NCBI RefSeq assembly: GCF_021353295.2 | Contig: NZ_CP120635.1 | Span: 1,406,001-1,470,000, forward strand | DNA: 64,000 nucleotides | From: Pseudodesulfovibrio thermohalotolerans | GTDB taxonomy: Bacteria; Desulfobacterota; Desulfovibrionia; Desulfovibrionales; Desulfovibrionaceae | Direction of reading: 5' to 3' | In this document: positions 17,043 through 24,938 of the stretch, piece by piece | How positions within the stretch are numbered: the first letter of the stretch is position 1 | How the letters are laid out: each line of letters opens with the position of its first letter | Made by a program: the position numbers and the translations under genes | The notes under the pieces: generated by a model | The model's input: only the letters and a program-made list of their open reading frames with translations | Database searches by the model: none | What the model was told of the DNA's origin: nothing

Positions 17043-17075
17043 CTTGAGCAAGGCCACTTGCTGGTCTTGCTCAAG
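17043..17075. promoter_or_regulatory. Hairpin upstream of the selenoprotein gene
   Basis: The arm cttgagcaaggcca (17043-17056) pairs with its complement ending at 17075 with one mismatch. It lies in the leader of the selenoprotein gene and could be a regulatory hairpin or a terminator of the upstream gene. Confidence 0.4.
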
Positions 17076-17135
17076 ATAGTCCTATGCCTCGTAAAATAAC
17101 AAATCTTGGTAAGAAAATATAAGCAGGGGGCTAGA

Positions 17136-17176
17136 GAAAGCGATCACCTTGGCCTCTGGGGCGGGTGATCGCTTTC
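17136..17176. terminator. Hairpin after the PAS-like gene
   Basis: Arms gaaagcgatcacc (17136-17148) and ggtgatcgctttc (17164-17176) are perfectly complementary. It lies just past the stop of the minus-strand gene ending at 17194 and probably terminates that transcript, so the selenoprotein gene may have its own promoter. Confidence 0.6.
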
Positions 17177-17193
17177 GTGTTCTCAACAGTTGA

Positions 17194-17556
17194 TTACTCG
17201 GCCAGCAGTTCCGGTTTGACGAAGTCTGTGATGTCGTTGCCGAAGTGAACGAACACCTCTTTTTCGCCCTTGACCGGAATCCAGTAGCCGTCCAGGTATC
17301 TGCCGGTTTGGTTGCTCAAGCTTCCTTTGCGTGTGGCCTGGCCGGATTTGAGCATTTTATTGCCCAGACAACCGGGACAGACGCGTTCGCTTGGGTATAG
17401 GGAATGGCATTTGATGCCAGTGGTGACACCTAGCTCTTCCGCTCGCTGGTTTACAGCCAGAATGTCGCGGCACGCATGGATAAGCAGTACGGGTTCGGGG
17501 TACAGTCCCCACATGGTGTCAAAAGCTTCCAAAACGGATTGATCTACGGATTTCAT
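17194..17556 (-). CDS. PAS-like sensory protein, 120 residues
   Basis: A single-domain protein preceded by AAGGAG. The N-terminal half (LEAFDTMWGLYPEPVLLIH to ILAVNQRAEELG) reads like a PAS domain core. Next comes a Cys pair region (CHSLYPSERVCPGCLG), whose three cysteines could bind haem, zinc or an Fe-S cluster, then strand-rich sequence ending in FVHFGNDITDF. Stand-alone PAS proteins of this size without an output domain probably work by binding a partner. It lies downstream of the CcsA-like gene and upstream of the selenoprotein, so a redox-sensing role is a reasonable inference. Confidence 0.6.
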   Translation of the reverse strand: MKSVDQSVLEAFDTMWGLYPEPVLLIHACRDILAVNQRAEELGVTTGIKCHSLYPSERVCPGCLGNKMLKSGQATRKGSLSNQTGRYLDGYWIPVKGEKEVFVHFGNDITDFVKPELLAE

Positions 17557-17637
17557 TTATTTCTCCTTTATATAGTTGATAGCTCAAATTTTCTGAAAAC
17601 AATGGTTTGTTATCAAGAGGTAGATGTCGATGCCTCC

Positions 17638-18075
17638 TTAGGTTGCTGCCCAATAAAGCTCCAAAACAAAGGACATCACCACTGCATTGAAACCATAGAC
17701 AGTCATGTAGGAAGGGATTTTACCGCGTAGCCCCGTTGCCAGCCTGAAAGACAAAATGAGTAGATAAAAAAGCCAAATGACAGCTGGAAAGAGTATCCGT
17801 GGCGAAGTCAGATCAATCATTCCATATTTGGCATCCTGAAGAGCTATGCCCATGAGGAGCCCCAGGCCCATCGCGACAAAGCCGAGGGTCAGGGAGACAA
17901 AAAGACTACGGTCCAGTTCATGGAGACTCCAGCGAAACTCCTCACCCAATCTGTACGCCTTGGTCTTAATCGCTCTTTCTCTCTTCAGATAGGCGTAGGC
18001 GATCACAGATGTGATTCCGAAAAGCAAATATCCCAGAGAACAAATAATAATATGAAGAAGCAAAAGTGCTGACAT
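17638..18075 (-). CDS. CcsA/HemX-like membrane protein, 145 residues
   Basis: Four predicted membrane helices (about 4-28, 57-78, 92-112 and 123-143). The text SLHELDRSLFVSLTLGFVAMGLGLLMGI and the C-terminal RLATGLRGKIPSYMTVYGFNAVVMSF resemble the second half of CcsA/HemX cytochrome c assembly proteins, with the W-R-G-K type loop replaced by LRGK. It is shorter than those proteins (about 270), so it may be a minimal relative. The ribosome site GGGAGGAG lies inside the end of the small gene upstream. Role in haem or thiol redox handling is inferred from the family and neighbours. Confidence 0.6.
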   Translation of the reverse strand: MSALLLLHIIICSLGYLLFGITSVIAYAYLKRERAIKTKAYRLGEEFRWSLHELDRSLFVSLTLGFVAMGLGLLMGIALQDAKYGMIDLTSPRILFPAVIWLFYLLILSFRLATGLRGKIPSYMTVYGFNAVVMSFVLELYWAAT

Positions 18076-18077
18076 TG

Positions 18078-18239
18078 TTACTCCTCCCTTGTCGATTGGC
18101 TACGACGCTCGGCTAATCCTTTCACTGCATCAGAATTCCTGCCTTCGCTTCCCACTGCGGCTTTTTTTCGCAACCACAGTTTGTGCGCGATCTTGCCCAA
18201 AATGCCTGTCAGAAAAGCTGTACCAATAAAAACACCCAT
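18078..18239 (-). CDS. Small single-helix membrane protein, 53 residues
   Basis: ATG at 18239-18237 overlaps the previous gene's stop (TAATG), and the stop lies two bases before the next start. The first 17 residues (MGVFIGTAFLTGILGKI) form one hydrophobic segment; a basic stretch (HKLWLRKKA) and a charged tail follow. The perfect placement between two genes supports it as real. It may act as an accessory subunit for the adjacent CcsA-like protein, by inference only. Confidence 0.6.
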   Translation of the reverse strand: MGVFIGTAFLTGILGKIAHKLWLRKKAAVGSEGRNSDAVKGLAERRSQSTREE

Positions 18240-18448
18240 TACTTATTCCAGACTCCGCGAAGATGCCCTACAGCAGGTGGATTCTCTCCGTGGACGTGCA
18301 TGATCTTCACGTATTTTTTCCAGCCGGGACAGACAGCGGTGTGCCAAATCCAGAGACGTCCGAGGAACGACGAAGGCGCCTGCTCCGCTCTCTTTCTGAA
18401 CTTGCAGCTATCGCACGACATTCTGGGCCTATCATTTCCTTTTTTCAT
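18239..18448 (-). CDS. Small Cys-containing protein, 69 residues
   Basis: An AAGGAG site six bases before ATG 18448 supports the start. The N-terminus carries SCDSCKFRKR (a CxxC pair) and a third Cys lies in HTAVCPGWKKYVKI. The final part is rich in His and Gly (MHVHGENPPAVGHLRG). It has no signal or membrane segment. It probably binds metal or a cofactor. It is the first gene of the minus-strand redox operon and is divergent from the Cpx-like locus. Family not recognised. Confidence 0.6.
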   Translation of the reverse strand: MKKGNDRPRMSCDSCKFRKRAEQAPSSFLGRLWIWHTAVCPGWKKYVKIMHVHGENPPAVGHLRGVWNK

Positions 18449-18567
18449 TATGAACTCCTTATGGGGAAAGCCGCACTCCGTAGCGGCAATGAGGAAACAG
18501 TACGCAAGTTAAACCGAAATTCTTCTCTGAGTTGCAACGAGATGTAACAAGTTGTTTCAGGCGCTCA

Positions 18568-18586
18568 GATACAATTGGATACAATT
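18568..18586. promoter_or_regulatory. Tandem direct repeat, likely response-regulator site
   Basis: GATACAATT occurs twice with a 10-base period (18568-18576, 18578-18586), about 80 bases before the lipoprotein start at 18665. One-turn direct repeats are the usual target of OmpR/CpxR-type dimers, and such a regulator is encoded two genes downstream. Confidence 0.5.
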
Positions 18587-18664
18587 CGTTTCAGATGAGA
18601 AAAGTCTTGGACCATTGCCTGCGATACTCGAAAGCATACTTTGCACCCCAAAAAGGAGAAGCAC

Positions 18665-19123
18665 ATGAAAAGGATGCTGATTATCGGTATATTGGCTGGC
18701 GTTGCCATGCTCGGTGCCTGTACCAAATTTGCCGCGATGAAGGGGCCCTTCGATGGCAATGAAGTCAACGCTGCTTTTGTTGAGTATGTTGTGGATAAAG
18801 CCGACGACAGGCTTGATTTGACTGACGAGCAGTGTGATCAGTTCAGAGCTATGGTGGAAAAAATGGCCGCCAGAGCGCTTGATCAGCGTCCCGAAGTCGA
18901 TGCGTTGCGCGAGAAAATGGCAGACGAAGTGCGCAAACCGCGACTCGACATGGATACGATGGAAGCTTTAATGAAAGAGCGTATGCAGCTCTTCCGCATT
19001 ATCATGGAAGAAGAGAAGGATGACTTTGTCGCTTTTCATGCAAAGCTGTCGGATAGTCAAAGGGATGCTTTGGCACAACTGCTTCTCAATCATGGCAAGA
19101 AGGGGTGGCACAGCAGCCACTAA
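18665..19123 (+). CDS. CpxP/Spy-like periplasmic lipoprotein
   Basis: A 152-residue protein starting at ATG 18665 (AGGAG upstream). The lipoprotein signal ends LGAC. The mature part is almost wholly helical and highly charged, with a LTDEQCDQF segment like the LTxxQ motif of CpxP/Spy chaperone-type proteins, and a second LSDSQRDALAQL near the C-terminus. It ends in a His-rich tail (KKGWHSSH) that could bind metal. It precedes a CpxR/CpxA-like pair, which matches the feedback arrangement known for CpxP. It probably senses envelope stress or represses the kinase. Confidence 0.75.
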   Translation: MKRMLIIGILAGVAMLGACTKFAAMKGPFDGNEVNAAFVEYVVDKADDRLDLTDEQCDQFRAMVEKMAARALDQRPEVDALREKMADEVRKPRLDMDTMEALMKERMQLFRIIMEEEKDDFVAFHAKLSDSQRDALAQLLLNHGKKGWHSSH

Positions 19124-19184
19124 CCAGCTATTATGGGAATTGCCTCGGTTAACGGGGCAATTCATTTTTACATCACGCGAGGAC

Positions 19185-19883
19185 ATGATGGCAGATACTA
19201 TTTTGGTCATCGAAGACGACGCCGATCTACAGCAACTCCTGAAAGAATATCTTGCCGGGTTCGGTTATACCGTCCATACAGAAGGAGTGCCAGAGGTCGG
19301 CCTGGAAGCCTTCAAATCTCTTACTCCCGACTTGGTCATTCTGGATGTCATGCTCCCCGGAATGAACGGCTTCGAGGTCTGCCGCCGCATTCGCCAGGAC
19401 TCCCAAATTCCGATCATCATGCTTACCGCACGCGGTGACGTCATGGACCGGGTGGCCGGACTGGAAATCGGAGCCGATGACTACTTGCCCAAACCGTTTG
19501 AACCTCGTGAACTCGTCGCCCGCATCCAATCCATACTGCGCCGCAGCCGGCAAGGTACGACGTCCGGAAGAGGGGAGTTCGGCTCACTTCGCATCGATTT
19601 CGATGGCCGTGCCGCGCTACTCAATGGGGAAGACATTGGCCTGACCACCAATGAATTCAATGCCCTTGCTGTTTTGGTCCGCACCCCTGGAAAGACGTTC
19701 AGCAGGGACGATCTCATGCAAGAGCTGCGAGGCCTGGACAGTGAATCCTTCAACCGCTCCATAGATATTACCATGAGCCGAATTCGCCAGAAACTCGGCG
19801 ACGACCCCAAGCACCCTCAATACATTAAAACAGTATGGGGGACCGGCTATGTTTTTATCGGGCAAGGAAATGAAGATGGTTAG
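19185..19883 (+). CDS. CpxR-like response regulator
   Basis: A 232-residue OmpR-family regulator. The frame is open from 19020, but the start with a GAGG site is the ATG at 19185 (or 19188). The receiver domain has VIEDDADLQQL, phospho-acceptor Asp in LVILDVMLPGMNGFEV and switch Lys in DYLPKPFEPRE. The winged helix has LTTNEFNALAVLV and SFNRSIDITMSRIRQKLGDDP, the latter characteristic of CpxR-type regulators. The 3' end overlaps the kinase gene. It probably controls the lipoprotein upstream through the tandem repeat there. Confidence 0.9.
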   Translation: MMADTILVIEDDADLQQLLKEYLAGFGYTVHTEGVPEVGLEAFKSLTPDLVILDVMLPGMNGFEVCRRIRQDSQIPIIMLTARGDVMDRVAGLEIGADDYLPKPFEPRELVARIQSILRRSRQGTTSGRGEFGSLRIDFDGRAALLNGEDIGLTTNEFNALAVLVRTPGKTFSRDDLMQELRGLDSESFNRSIDITMSRIRQKLGDDPKHPQYIKTVWGTGYVFIGQGNEDG

Positions 19884-21180
19884 GGTTTGCCGCAAGATCA
19901 GACAATCCCTGTTCACCAAATTGGCCCTGGTGCTCATCATGGGGGTTGTCGCCATCAATGCGGTCACAATGCATCTCTACACCAACCAGAAACGTGAACA
20001 CGACACCACGTTAAATCAGGGCTTGATGCAATATGCCCGTCATCTTGCCAAGCATGTTGGTACTCCGCCGGACAGGAACAAAGCGGAGGCTCTCACGCTC
20101 CAACGTCCGATGCGTATCACCTATGCGGGAAAACAATCATGGGTGGTAGGCGAGACGGAGAATCCGTTTCCAGAGAGATTTCTGGTGCCGCGCTTCACTC
20201 AAGATGGGATTGAAATACTAAATCTTCATGAGAATTACAGGCTGCGTGTCTCACTTGCCCCAAACGAGCATCTGACATTTGACCTATTTGCCACAGAAGC
20301 CGAACAGTCTGCGCTGCGGCAATTCGGGTTCTATTCTCTCATTGGCTCTTGCCTGATCATGCTGGCGGTCTATTTTGTGTTGAGGCACCTTCTTCGGCCT
20401 ATTGAATGGTTGACGGAAGGGGCCAAGTCTGTCCGGGATGGAAAGCTTGATACTCGTGTGCAGACGCGAGGCTCCGGTCAACTTAGAGATCTGTGCGAGA
20501 CCTTCAATCAGATGGCGACTCGACTGGAAGCCCTTGTGACAGGGCAACGGGATCTGCTGCTTGGAGTGAGCCATGAATTGCGAACCCCGCTCACCCGGCT
20601 CAAATTGCGATTCGAAATGATGGACACCGAAGTCGACACTTCATCCATTAAGCAAGATGTGCGGCAAATGGAATCCATGATCACCTCGTTGCTGGAAACT
20701 GCGAAGATGCATCATGGAGCCGATGGCATCCGGCTACAGTCGACGGATATGGCTCAACTTGTTGTTGATGTTGCGTACGGGTATCGAACCCGGCCTCCCG
20801 GGATTGTATCGGATGTCCCTGAAGAGCCAATCATGGCAACGGTCGATCCCGAAAAAATGGCGATGGCTTTAAACACTTTGTTGGACAACGCACTTAAGTA
20901 TTCTGCCCCTGACAGTCCTCCTGTCGAAATATCGCTACGGGAAAGGAACGATGGGTTCAATATCATAATCAAAGATCACGGCATTGGCATCCCGGAAGAA
21001 TCAATAGACCACCTTTTTGATCCTTTCTACAGAGTGGACGAATCGCGCACCCGTGCTACAGGCGGGTATGGGCTGGGGCTTTATCTATGCCAAACAATCA
21101 TAAAAGCCCATAAAGCGCATATTGACGTTGAAAGTTCTTTGGGCGTGGGGACAACGTTCCGCGTAATCTTTCAATCGTGA
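19870..21180 (+). CDS. CpxA-like sensor histidine kinase
   Basis: A 436-residue membrane kinase. Candidate ATGs at 19870 and 19876 are served by an AAGGAA site. TM1 (about 15-37) and TM2 (about 155-178) flank a periplasmic domain of about 115 residues. A HAMP domain follows (RPIEWLTEGAKSVRDGKLD). The HisKA box is LLGVSHELRTPLTRLK; the ATP domain has TLLDNALKYS, a DHGIGIP box and GGYGLGLYLCQ. The order and the neighbouring CpxP-like gene suggest envelope-stress sensing. Confidence 0.9.
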   Translation: MKMVRVCRKIRQSLFTKLALVLIMGVVAINAVTMHLYTNQKREHDTTLNQGLMQYARHLAKHVGTPPDRNKAEALTLQRPMRITYAGKQSWVVGETENPFPERFLVPRFTQDGIEILNLHENYRLRVSLAPNEHLTFDLFATEAEQSALRQFGFYSLIGSCLIMLAVYFVLRHLLRPIEWLTEGAKSVRDGKLDTRVQTRGSGQLRDLCETFNQMATRLEALVTGQRDLLLGVSHELRTPLTRLKLRFEMMDTEVDTSSIKQDVRQMESMITSLLETAKMHHGADGIRLQSTDMAQLVVDVAYGYRTRPPGIVSDVPEEPIMATVDPEKMAMALNTLLDNALKYSAPDSPPVEISLRERNDGFNIIIKDHGIGIPEESIDHLFDPFYRVDESRTRATGGYGLGLYLCQTIIKAHKAHIDVESSLGVGTTFRVIFQS

Positions 21181-21221
21181 CGTGAGAAGTTATGCAAAAG
21201 TGGCTTGGGGTGAGAAAAAGG

Positions 21222-21250
21222 TTGACAGAAACTATAAGACCGGTCTAATT
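21222..21250 (+). promoter_or_regulatory. TetR-gene promoter with palindromic operator
   Basis: TTGACA (21222-21227) is followed 17 bases later by a -10-like CTAATT (21245-21250). The palindrome AGACCGGTCT (21237-21246, core of ATAAGACCGGTCTAAT) lies between and over these boxes. The same 16 bases recur before the next operon. Confidence 0.75.
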
Positions 21251-21258
21251 TTCTTTCC

Positions 21259-21840
21259 ATGAAGCTGACTGCACGAGAAAAAATTATTGCTACCGGAGTT
21301 GAGATGGTTGGTCTCAACGGTTTTAACGCAACTGGTGTCGACTCTGTCTTGAAAGCTGCCGGAGTCCCCAAGGGGTCATTTTATCACCACTTTGGTACCA
21401 AGGAAAATTTTGGCATGGAGGTTATCAACCTCTTCGCCGAAAGCTATGAACAAAAGCTTAAGTCTTATCTGGGTGATGAATCTGTCCAGCCTCTTGATCG
21501 CATTCGTAACTATATGGAGCACAGCGTAGAGCACCTTGCCGAGAAAAATTTCACCCAGGGGTGCCTTATTGGCAATCTTGGGCAAGAGTTGGCAGATCAA
21601 AATGAGCGTTTCAGGGATAGATTGGCCGAAGTTTTCGCCGATTGGATGGCAATGTTCACTGATTGTCTTGGAGAGGCTCAAGAAGCCGGAGCATTAAATC
21701 CAGAACTTGATCCTGAGGCTGTGGCCAGCTTCCTTCTGTCCGGATGGGAGGGAGCGATTTTGCGGGCAAAGGTTATGCGCTCTTCCAAGCCGTTGCGTCA
21801 TTATGTGGATACTCTGTTTGCAACAGTTTTGGTGGAATAA
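21259..21840 (+). CDS. TetR-family repressor, 193 residues
   Basis: The N-terminal helix-turn-helix is GVDSVLKAAGVPKGSFYHH within a standard TetR three-helix fold (residues about 6-50). The C-terminal ligand-binding domain is all-helical with TQGCLIGNLGQEL and VASFLLSGWEGAILRA, a layout close to AcuR/NemR-type regulators that respond to electrophiles such as aldehydes or acrylate. Identical operators before this gene and before the next operon indicate autorepression and control of the five redox genes downstream. The inducer is inferred from the regulated enzymes. Confidence 0.9.
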   Translation: MKLTAREKIIATGVEMVGLNGFNATGVDSVLKAAGVPKGSFYHHFGTKENFGMEVINLFAESYEQKLKSYLGDESVQPLDRIRNYMEHSVEHLAEKNFTQGCLIGNLGQELADQNERFRDRLAEVFADWMAMFTDCLGEAQEAGALNPELDPEAVASFLLSGWEGAILRAKVMRSSKPLRHYVDTLFATVLVE

Positions 21841-21859
21841 TTTTTTTTATCAACAAACT

Positions 21860-21875
21860 ATAAGACCGGTCTAAT
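21860..21875 (+). promoter_or_regulatory. Second copy of the TetR operator
   Basis: ATAAGACCGGTCTAAT is identical to the 16-base site at 21234-21249 and lies 48 bases before the dehydrogenase start at 21924. Confidence 0.75.
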
Positions 21876-21923
21876 TGCATGTCTGTCGAAGATCAGAGAA
21901 ATTTAAGCCGGAACGAGGTGAAT

Positions 21924-22805
21924 ATGAAAACGTTAGGTTGGATTGGACTTGGTCAAATGGGCTCAATCATGTCGGCGAACCTGATCAAGGCGGGGCATGC
22001 TGTCAACGTCTTCAACAGAACGCCGCGGAAGGCGGAGCCGTTGGCTGAACTGGGTGCCAGGGTCATGGCGTCACCCAAGGACGTTGTTGAAAATTCGGAT
22101 GTCACGTTTCTGATGCTGACGAATGCGGCGGCGATCAAGGATGTTTTGAACGCTGAAGATGGCGTGCTTGCTGGCGTGAGCCAGGGGCGCACCATCATCG
22201 ACATGAGCACCATCGCCCCCGAAGACTCTGAGTCGTTCGCACGATTGGTCGAAGCCAATGGCGGGCGATATCTTGATGCTCCGGTTTCCGGCTCGACAGG
22301 AGCTGCCGTTATCTCCGGGTTGGTTATTCTCGCTGGGGCCAAGGAGCCGGAACTCACTGAATTCATGCCATTGTTCGATGCTCTTGGGAAAAAGGTAATT
22401 CCCTTTGGTTCGATCGGAAAAGGGAGTGCGGCAAAATTGGTTATCAATCTTTTGCTCGCTATCTCTTGTCAGGCGATCGGCGAAACCATGCTCTTTTCGG
22501 AGAAACTTGGGTTGGACCGGGAGTCCGTCATGGAATTGATTTCCAACTCAGGCATGAACACCCCCATGTTCCAGACCAAGAAGGACATGTTCCGCACCCA
22601 GGAGTTCCCTTCACAGTTCATGCTGGAACTCATGGCTAAAGACCTTGGCCTCATAACTAACGCGATCAACGCCGTCGGGATGCAATTGTCATTGTCTCAG
22701 ATCGCAGACTCAACTTTTGCGGAAGCACGTGACAACGGCAAAGGCAAAATGGATTTGGCCGCCATCTACCTTGAACTCAAAGAGAAAAATTCCGGCAACG
22801 CGTAG
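21924..22805 (+). CDS. 3-hydroxyisobutyrate-dehydrogenase-like NAD(P) oxidoreductase
   Basis: A 293-residue beta-hydroxyacid dehydrogenase. The frame opens at 21879, but ATG 21924 has GAGGTG six bases upstream and gives MKTLGWIGLGQMGSIMSANL, the standard glyoxylate reductase/HIBADH start. The Rossmann motif is GLGQMG, the substrate loop is DAPVSGSTGAAVISG, and the catalytic Lys lies in GSAAKLVINLLL. Small aldehydes or glyoxylate-like compounds are likely substrates. First gene of the TetR-controlled operon. Confidence 0.88.
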   Translation: MKTLGWIGLGQMGSIMSANLIKAGHAVNVFNRTPRKAEPLAELGARVMASPKDVVENSDVTFLMLTNAAAIKDVLNAEDGVLAGVSQGRTIIDMSTIAPEDSESFARLVEANGGRYLDAPVSGSTGAAVISGLVILAGAKEPELTEFMPLFDALGKKVIPFGSIGKGSAAKLVINLLLAISCQAIGETMLFSEKLGLDRESVMELISNSGMNTPMFQTKKDMFRTQEFPSQFMLELMAKDLGLITNAINAVGMQLSLSQIADSTFAEARDNGKGKMDLAAIYLELKEKNSGNA

Positions 22806-22879
22806 TCGTCTGCCTAGAAGTGTCTCAAAACAAATAATCTGCGTGAACAGCGCATAAAAACTTCCAAAAGGAGTCATCC

Positions 22880-23395
22880 ATGGAAAGCATCATCTGGCCC
22901 GAGGAGTATACTCCCGGCTTTACCGACAACTATTGTTCCAATGAAGTCATCATCGCAGGACTCTCCGTTGCCGATGTCTGGCCGTTTCTGAACAACACCG
23001 ACAACTGGCCGACATACTACAATAACGTCGCGGACATCCGTTTTTATGACGGCTTCGGTCCCGAATTGAGTCCCGGCGCACGTTTTCACTTCTCGACCTT
23101 CGGCTTTCCTATTGAAGCGGAAGTAACCGAGTATGTTCCTGCCGCAGATGGCAAGCCCGCAAGACTGGCGTGGCATGGCTGGGCAGAGGGCGATGAGGAA
23201 ACCCGTCTCGACGTCATTCACGCCTGGCTGTTGGAAGATCTGGATCAGGGGCGTGTTCGTGTCCTGACCCAAGAATCACAAATCGGCAGGCCCGCTCAAG
23301 AACTGGCCACGACCAAGCCCAACCCGATGATCAATGGACATCAGGATTGGTTGGACGGCTTGATCGATGCCGCAAAGGCGGTGAAGGGGTTGTAG
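22880..23395 (+). CDS. SRPBCC-family protein, 171 residues
   Basis: A START/polyketide-cyclase-like ligand-binding protein. The typical opening IAGLSVADVWPFLNNTDNWPTYY is present, followed by beta-rich sequence (GARFHFSTFGFPIEAEV, then ARLAWHGWAEGDEE) and a long C-terminal helix ending DGLIDAAKAVKGL. AAAAGGAG precedes the ATG. Such proteins bind small hydrophobic ligands; its place in a redox operon suggests a detoxification or carrier role. No catalytic residues are evident. Confidence 0.8.
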   Translation: MESIIWPEEYTPGFTDNYCSNEVIIAGLSVADVWPFLNNTDNWPTYYNNVADIRFYDGFGPELSPGARFHFSTFGFPIEAEVTEYVPAADGKPARLAWHGWAEGDEETRLDVIHAWLLEDLDQGRVRVLTQESQIGRPAQELATTKPNPMINGHQDWLDGLIDAAKAVKGL

Positions 23396-23401
23396 ACCAT
23401 C

Positions 23402-24181
23402 ATGTATCCCAACTGCCTGAAAATCATAGGGCGTATAATTGTAGCGGCAGCATGCGTCCTTCTTTTTACCGTTCATGCGCAAGCAGCAAATCCCCTTGGA
23501 GGTTCCAATATGAACAAAGATTCTAAGAAAACAGTGTTAATGGTCGTTACCAGTGCGGACCGCCTTCTGAATGGAAGAGAAACCGGTGTATGGCTTGAGG
23601 AGTTCGCCGTACCGTATGAACTCCTGACAAAGGCTGGATTCAGTGTTGTGGTTGCAAGCCCCAATGGAGGGGCAATCCCCCTCGATCCTCACAGCCTTGA
23701 TGATGCATCCAAAGCCAAATGGACCGAAGCGCAGAAGATTCTCACGAATTCTAAACCGCTTACGAGTGTGAAGTCCAAGGATTTCATTGCGGTCTTTTTG
23801 CCTGGCGGTCACGGCACAATGATCGATTTTCCCGGCAATGCCGAGTTGAAGCGCGTGCTGCATGACTTCTCCAAGGAAGGCAAGGTGATCGCCGCAGTCT
23901 GCCATGGTCCTGCCGGACTGGTTGGCGCAAAGGGTGCGGACGGTTCTCCGCTCGTATCCGGCAAAAGGTTTACCTCCTTTACAGATGCGGAAGAGAAGGC
24001 TGTCGGCCTGGATAAAGTTGTTCCCTTTTTGCTGGAAACCAAGCTGCGAGAAGAAGGGGCCGATTTCGTCGTGGGTGATAATTGGGCATCGCATGTAGAG
24101 GTGGATGGCAACCTTGTCACAGGGCAGAACCCCGCCTCCAGTGCCGGAGTCGCTCAAGCTATCATTAAATTACTCAATTAG
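23402..24181 (+). CDS. Exported DJ-1/PfpI (class I glutamine amidotransferase-like) protein
   Basis: A 259-residue protein. The first 30 residues make a signal peptide ending AQA, so it is probably periplasmic; an inner ATG at 23511 with a better GGAGG site could give a cytoplasmic form. The domain has VLMVVTSADRLLNGRETGVWLEE, an acidic residue in the elbow region, and the nucleophile in VIAAVCHGPAGLVGAK, matching Hsp31/YhbO-type chaperone or glyoxalase III proteins. A role in handling reactive carbonyls fits the operon. The export signal is unusual for this family. Confidence 0.85.
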   Translation: MYPNCLKIIGRIIVAAACVLLFTVHAQAANPLGGSNMNKDSKKTVLMVVTSADRLLNGRETGVWLEEFAVPYELLTKAGFSVVVASPNGGAIPLDPHSLDDASKAKWTEAQKILTNSKPLTSVKSKDFIAVFLPGGHGTMIDFPGNAELKRVLHDFSKEGKVIAAVCHGPAGLVGAKGADGSPLVSGKRFTSFTDAEEKAVGLDKVVPFLLETKLREEGADFVVGDNWASHVEVDGNLVTGQNPASSAGVAQAIIKLLN

Positions 24182-24246
24182 CCTACATCAGCAATGGTTT
24201 AACGGTTGAAGCCCCACTATTTGTACTCTCCACAGGAGCTATAGCC

Positions 24247-24897
24247 ATGAAACAAACGCAAAGCCTCACCGGGCGTCGTGTCATCATGAAGATGATGTTC
24301 GCATCTGTCCTGGGAGCAATGATACATCCTCCCGCAAAAGCCTTTGCCGCACTGCGGCAGTGGTGGACGCCAACGCCTGCCATGGACGCCATGACGGCAA
24401 TCCGTACCCGGAGGAGCGTACGAGCATATACTGACGAAGATGTCTCAGATGCACAGGTCAAGGAACTGCTCGGAGCAGCCATGAGCGCGCCGAGTGCTGG
24501 CAATGAGCAGCCATGGGAATTTGTGGTCATCCGAGACAAGGACACCCTGGCAAAAGTTGGGGGACTTAATCGGTTTGCCGGTTACGCCAAGAATGCACCT
24601 GTCTGCATACTTGTCTGCGGGAATCTGGATCATGACAAATATGGTGGATATTGGTTTGAGGATGTTTCCGCTGCTACGCAAAATATCCTACTGGCGGCCC
24701 ATGCAATGGGACTCGGAGCCGTTTGGACCGGTATCTATCCCATGGAGGATCGGATTCTCGGCTTTCGCAAGCTGGTGGGGGCACCAAAGAACATAGTTCC
24801 CTTGGCGCTGGTTGTCATTGGACACCCCAAAAACAGTCCGAAACCAATTGATCGATTTACTGAGAAAAAAGTCCATCAAGAGCGGTGGTCGGCATAG
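24247..24897 (+). CDS. Nitroreductase-family flavoprotein with leader sequence
   Basis: A 216-residue FMN-dependent oxidoreductase. The N-terminal 35 residues contain GRRVIMKMMFASVLGAM, a twin-Arg-like hydrophobic leader ending AFA. The catalytic domain then starts MDAMTAIRTRRSVRAYTDED, the FMN-contacting opening of the family, followed by AAMSAPSAGNEQPWEFVVI and AATQNILLAAHAMGLGAVW. It lies in the TetR operon between the DJ-1-like protein and the ene-reductase. Nitro compounds, quinones or enones are possible substrates. Confidence 0.88.
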   Translation: MKQTQSLTGRRVIMKMMFASVLGAMIHPPAKAFAALRQWWTPTPAMDAMTAIRTRRSVRAYTDEDVSDAQVKELLGAAMSAPSAGNEQPWEFVVIRDKDTLAKVGGLNRFAGYAKNAPVCILVCGNLDHDKYGGYWFEDVSAATQNILLAAHAMGLGAVWTGIYPMEDRILGFRKLVGAPKNIVPLALVVIGHPKNSPKPIDRFTEKKVHQERWSA

Positions 24898-24938
24898 CTC
24901 GCCCGACTGCATGAATACAATACAGTAAGGAATTACAC

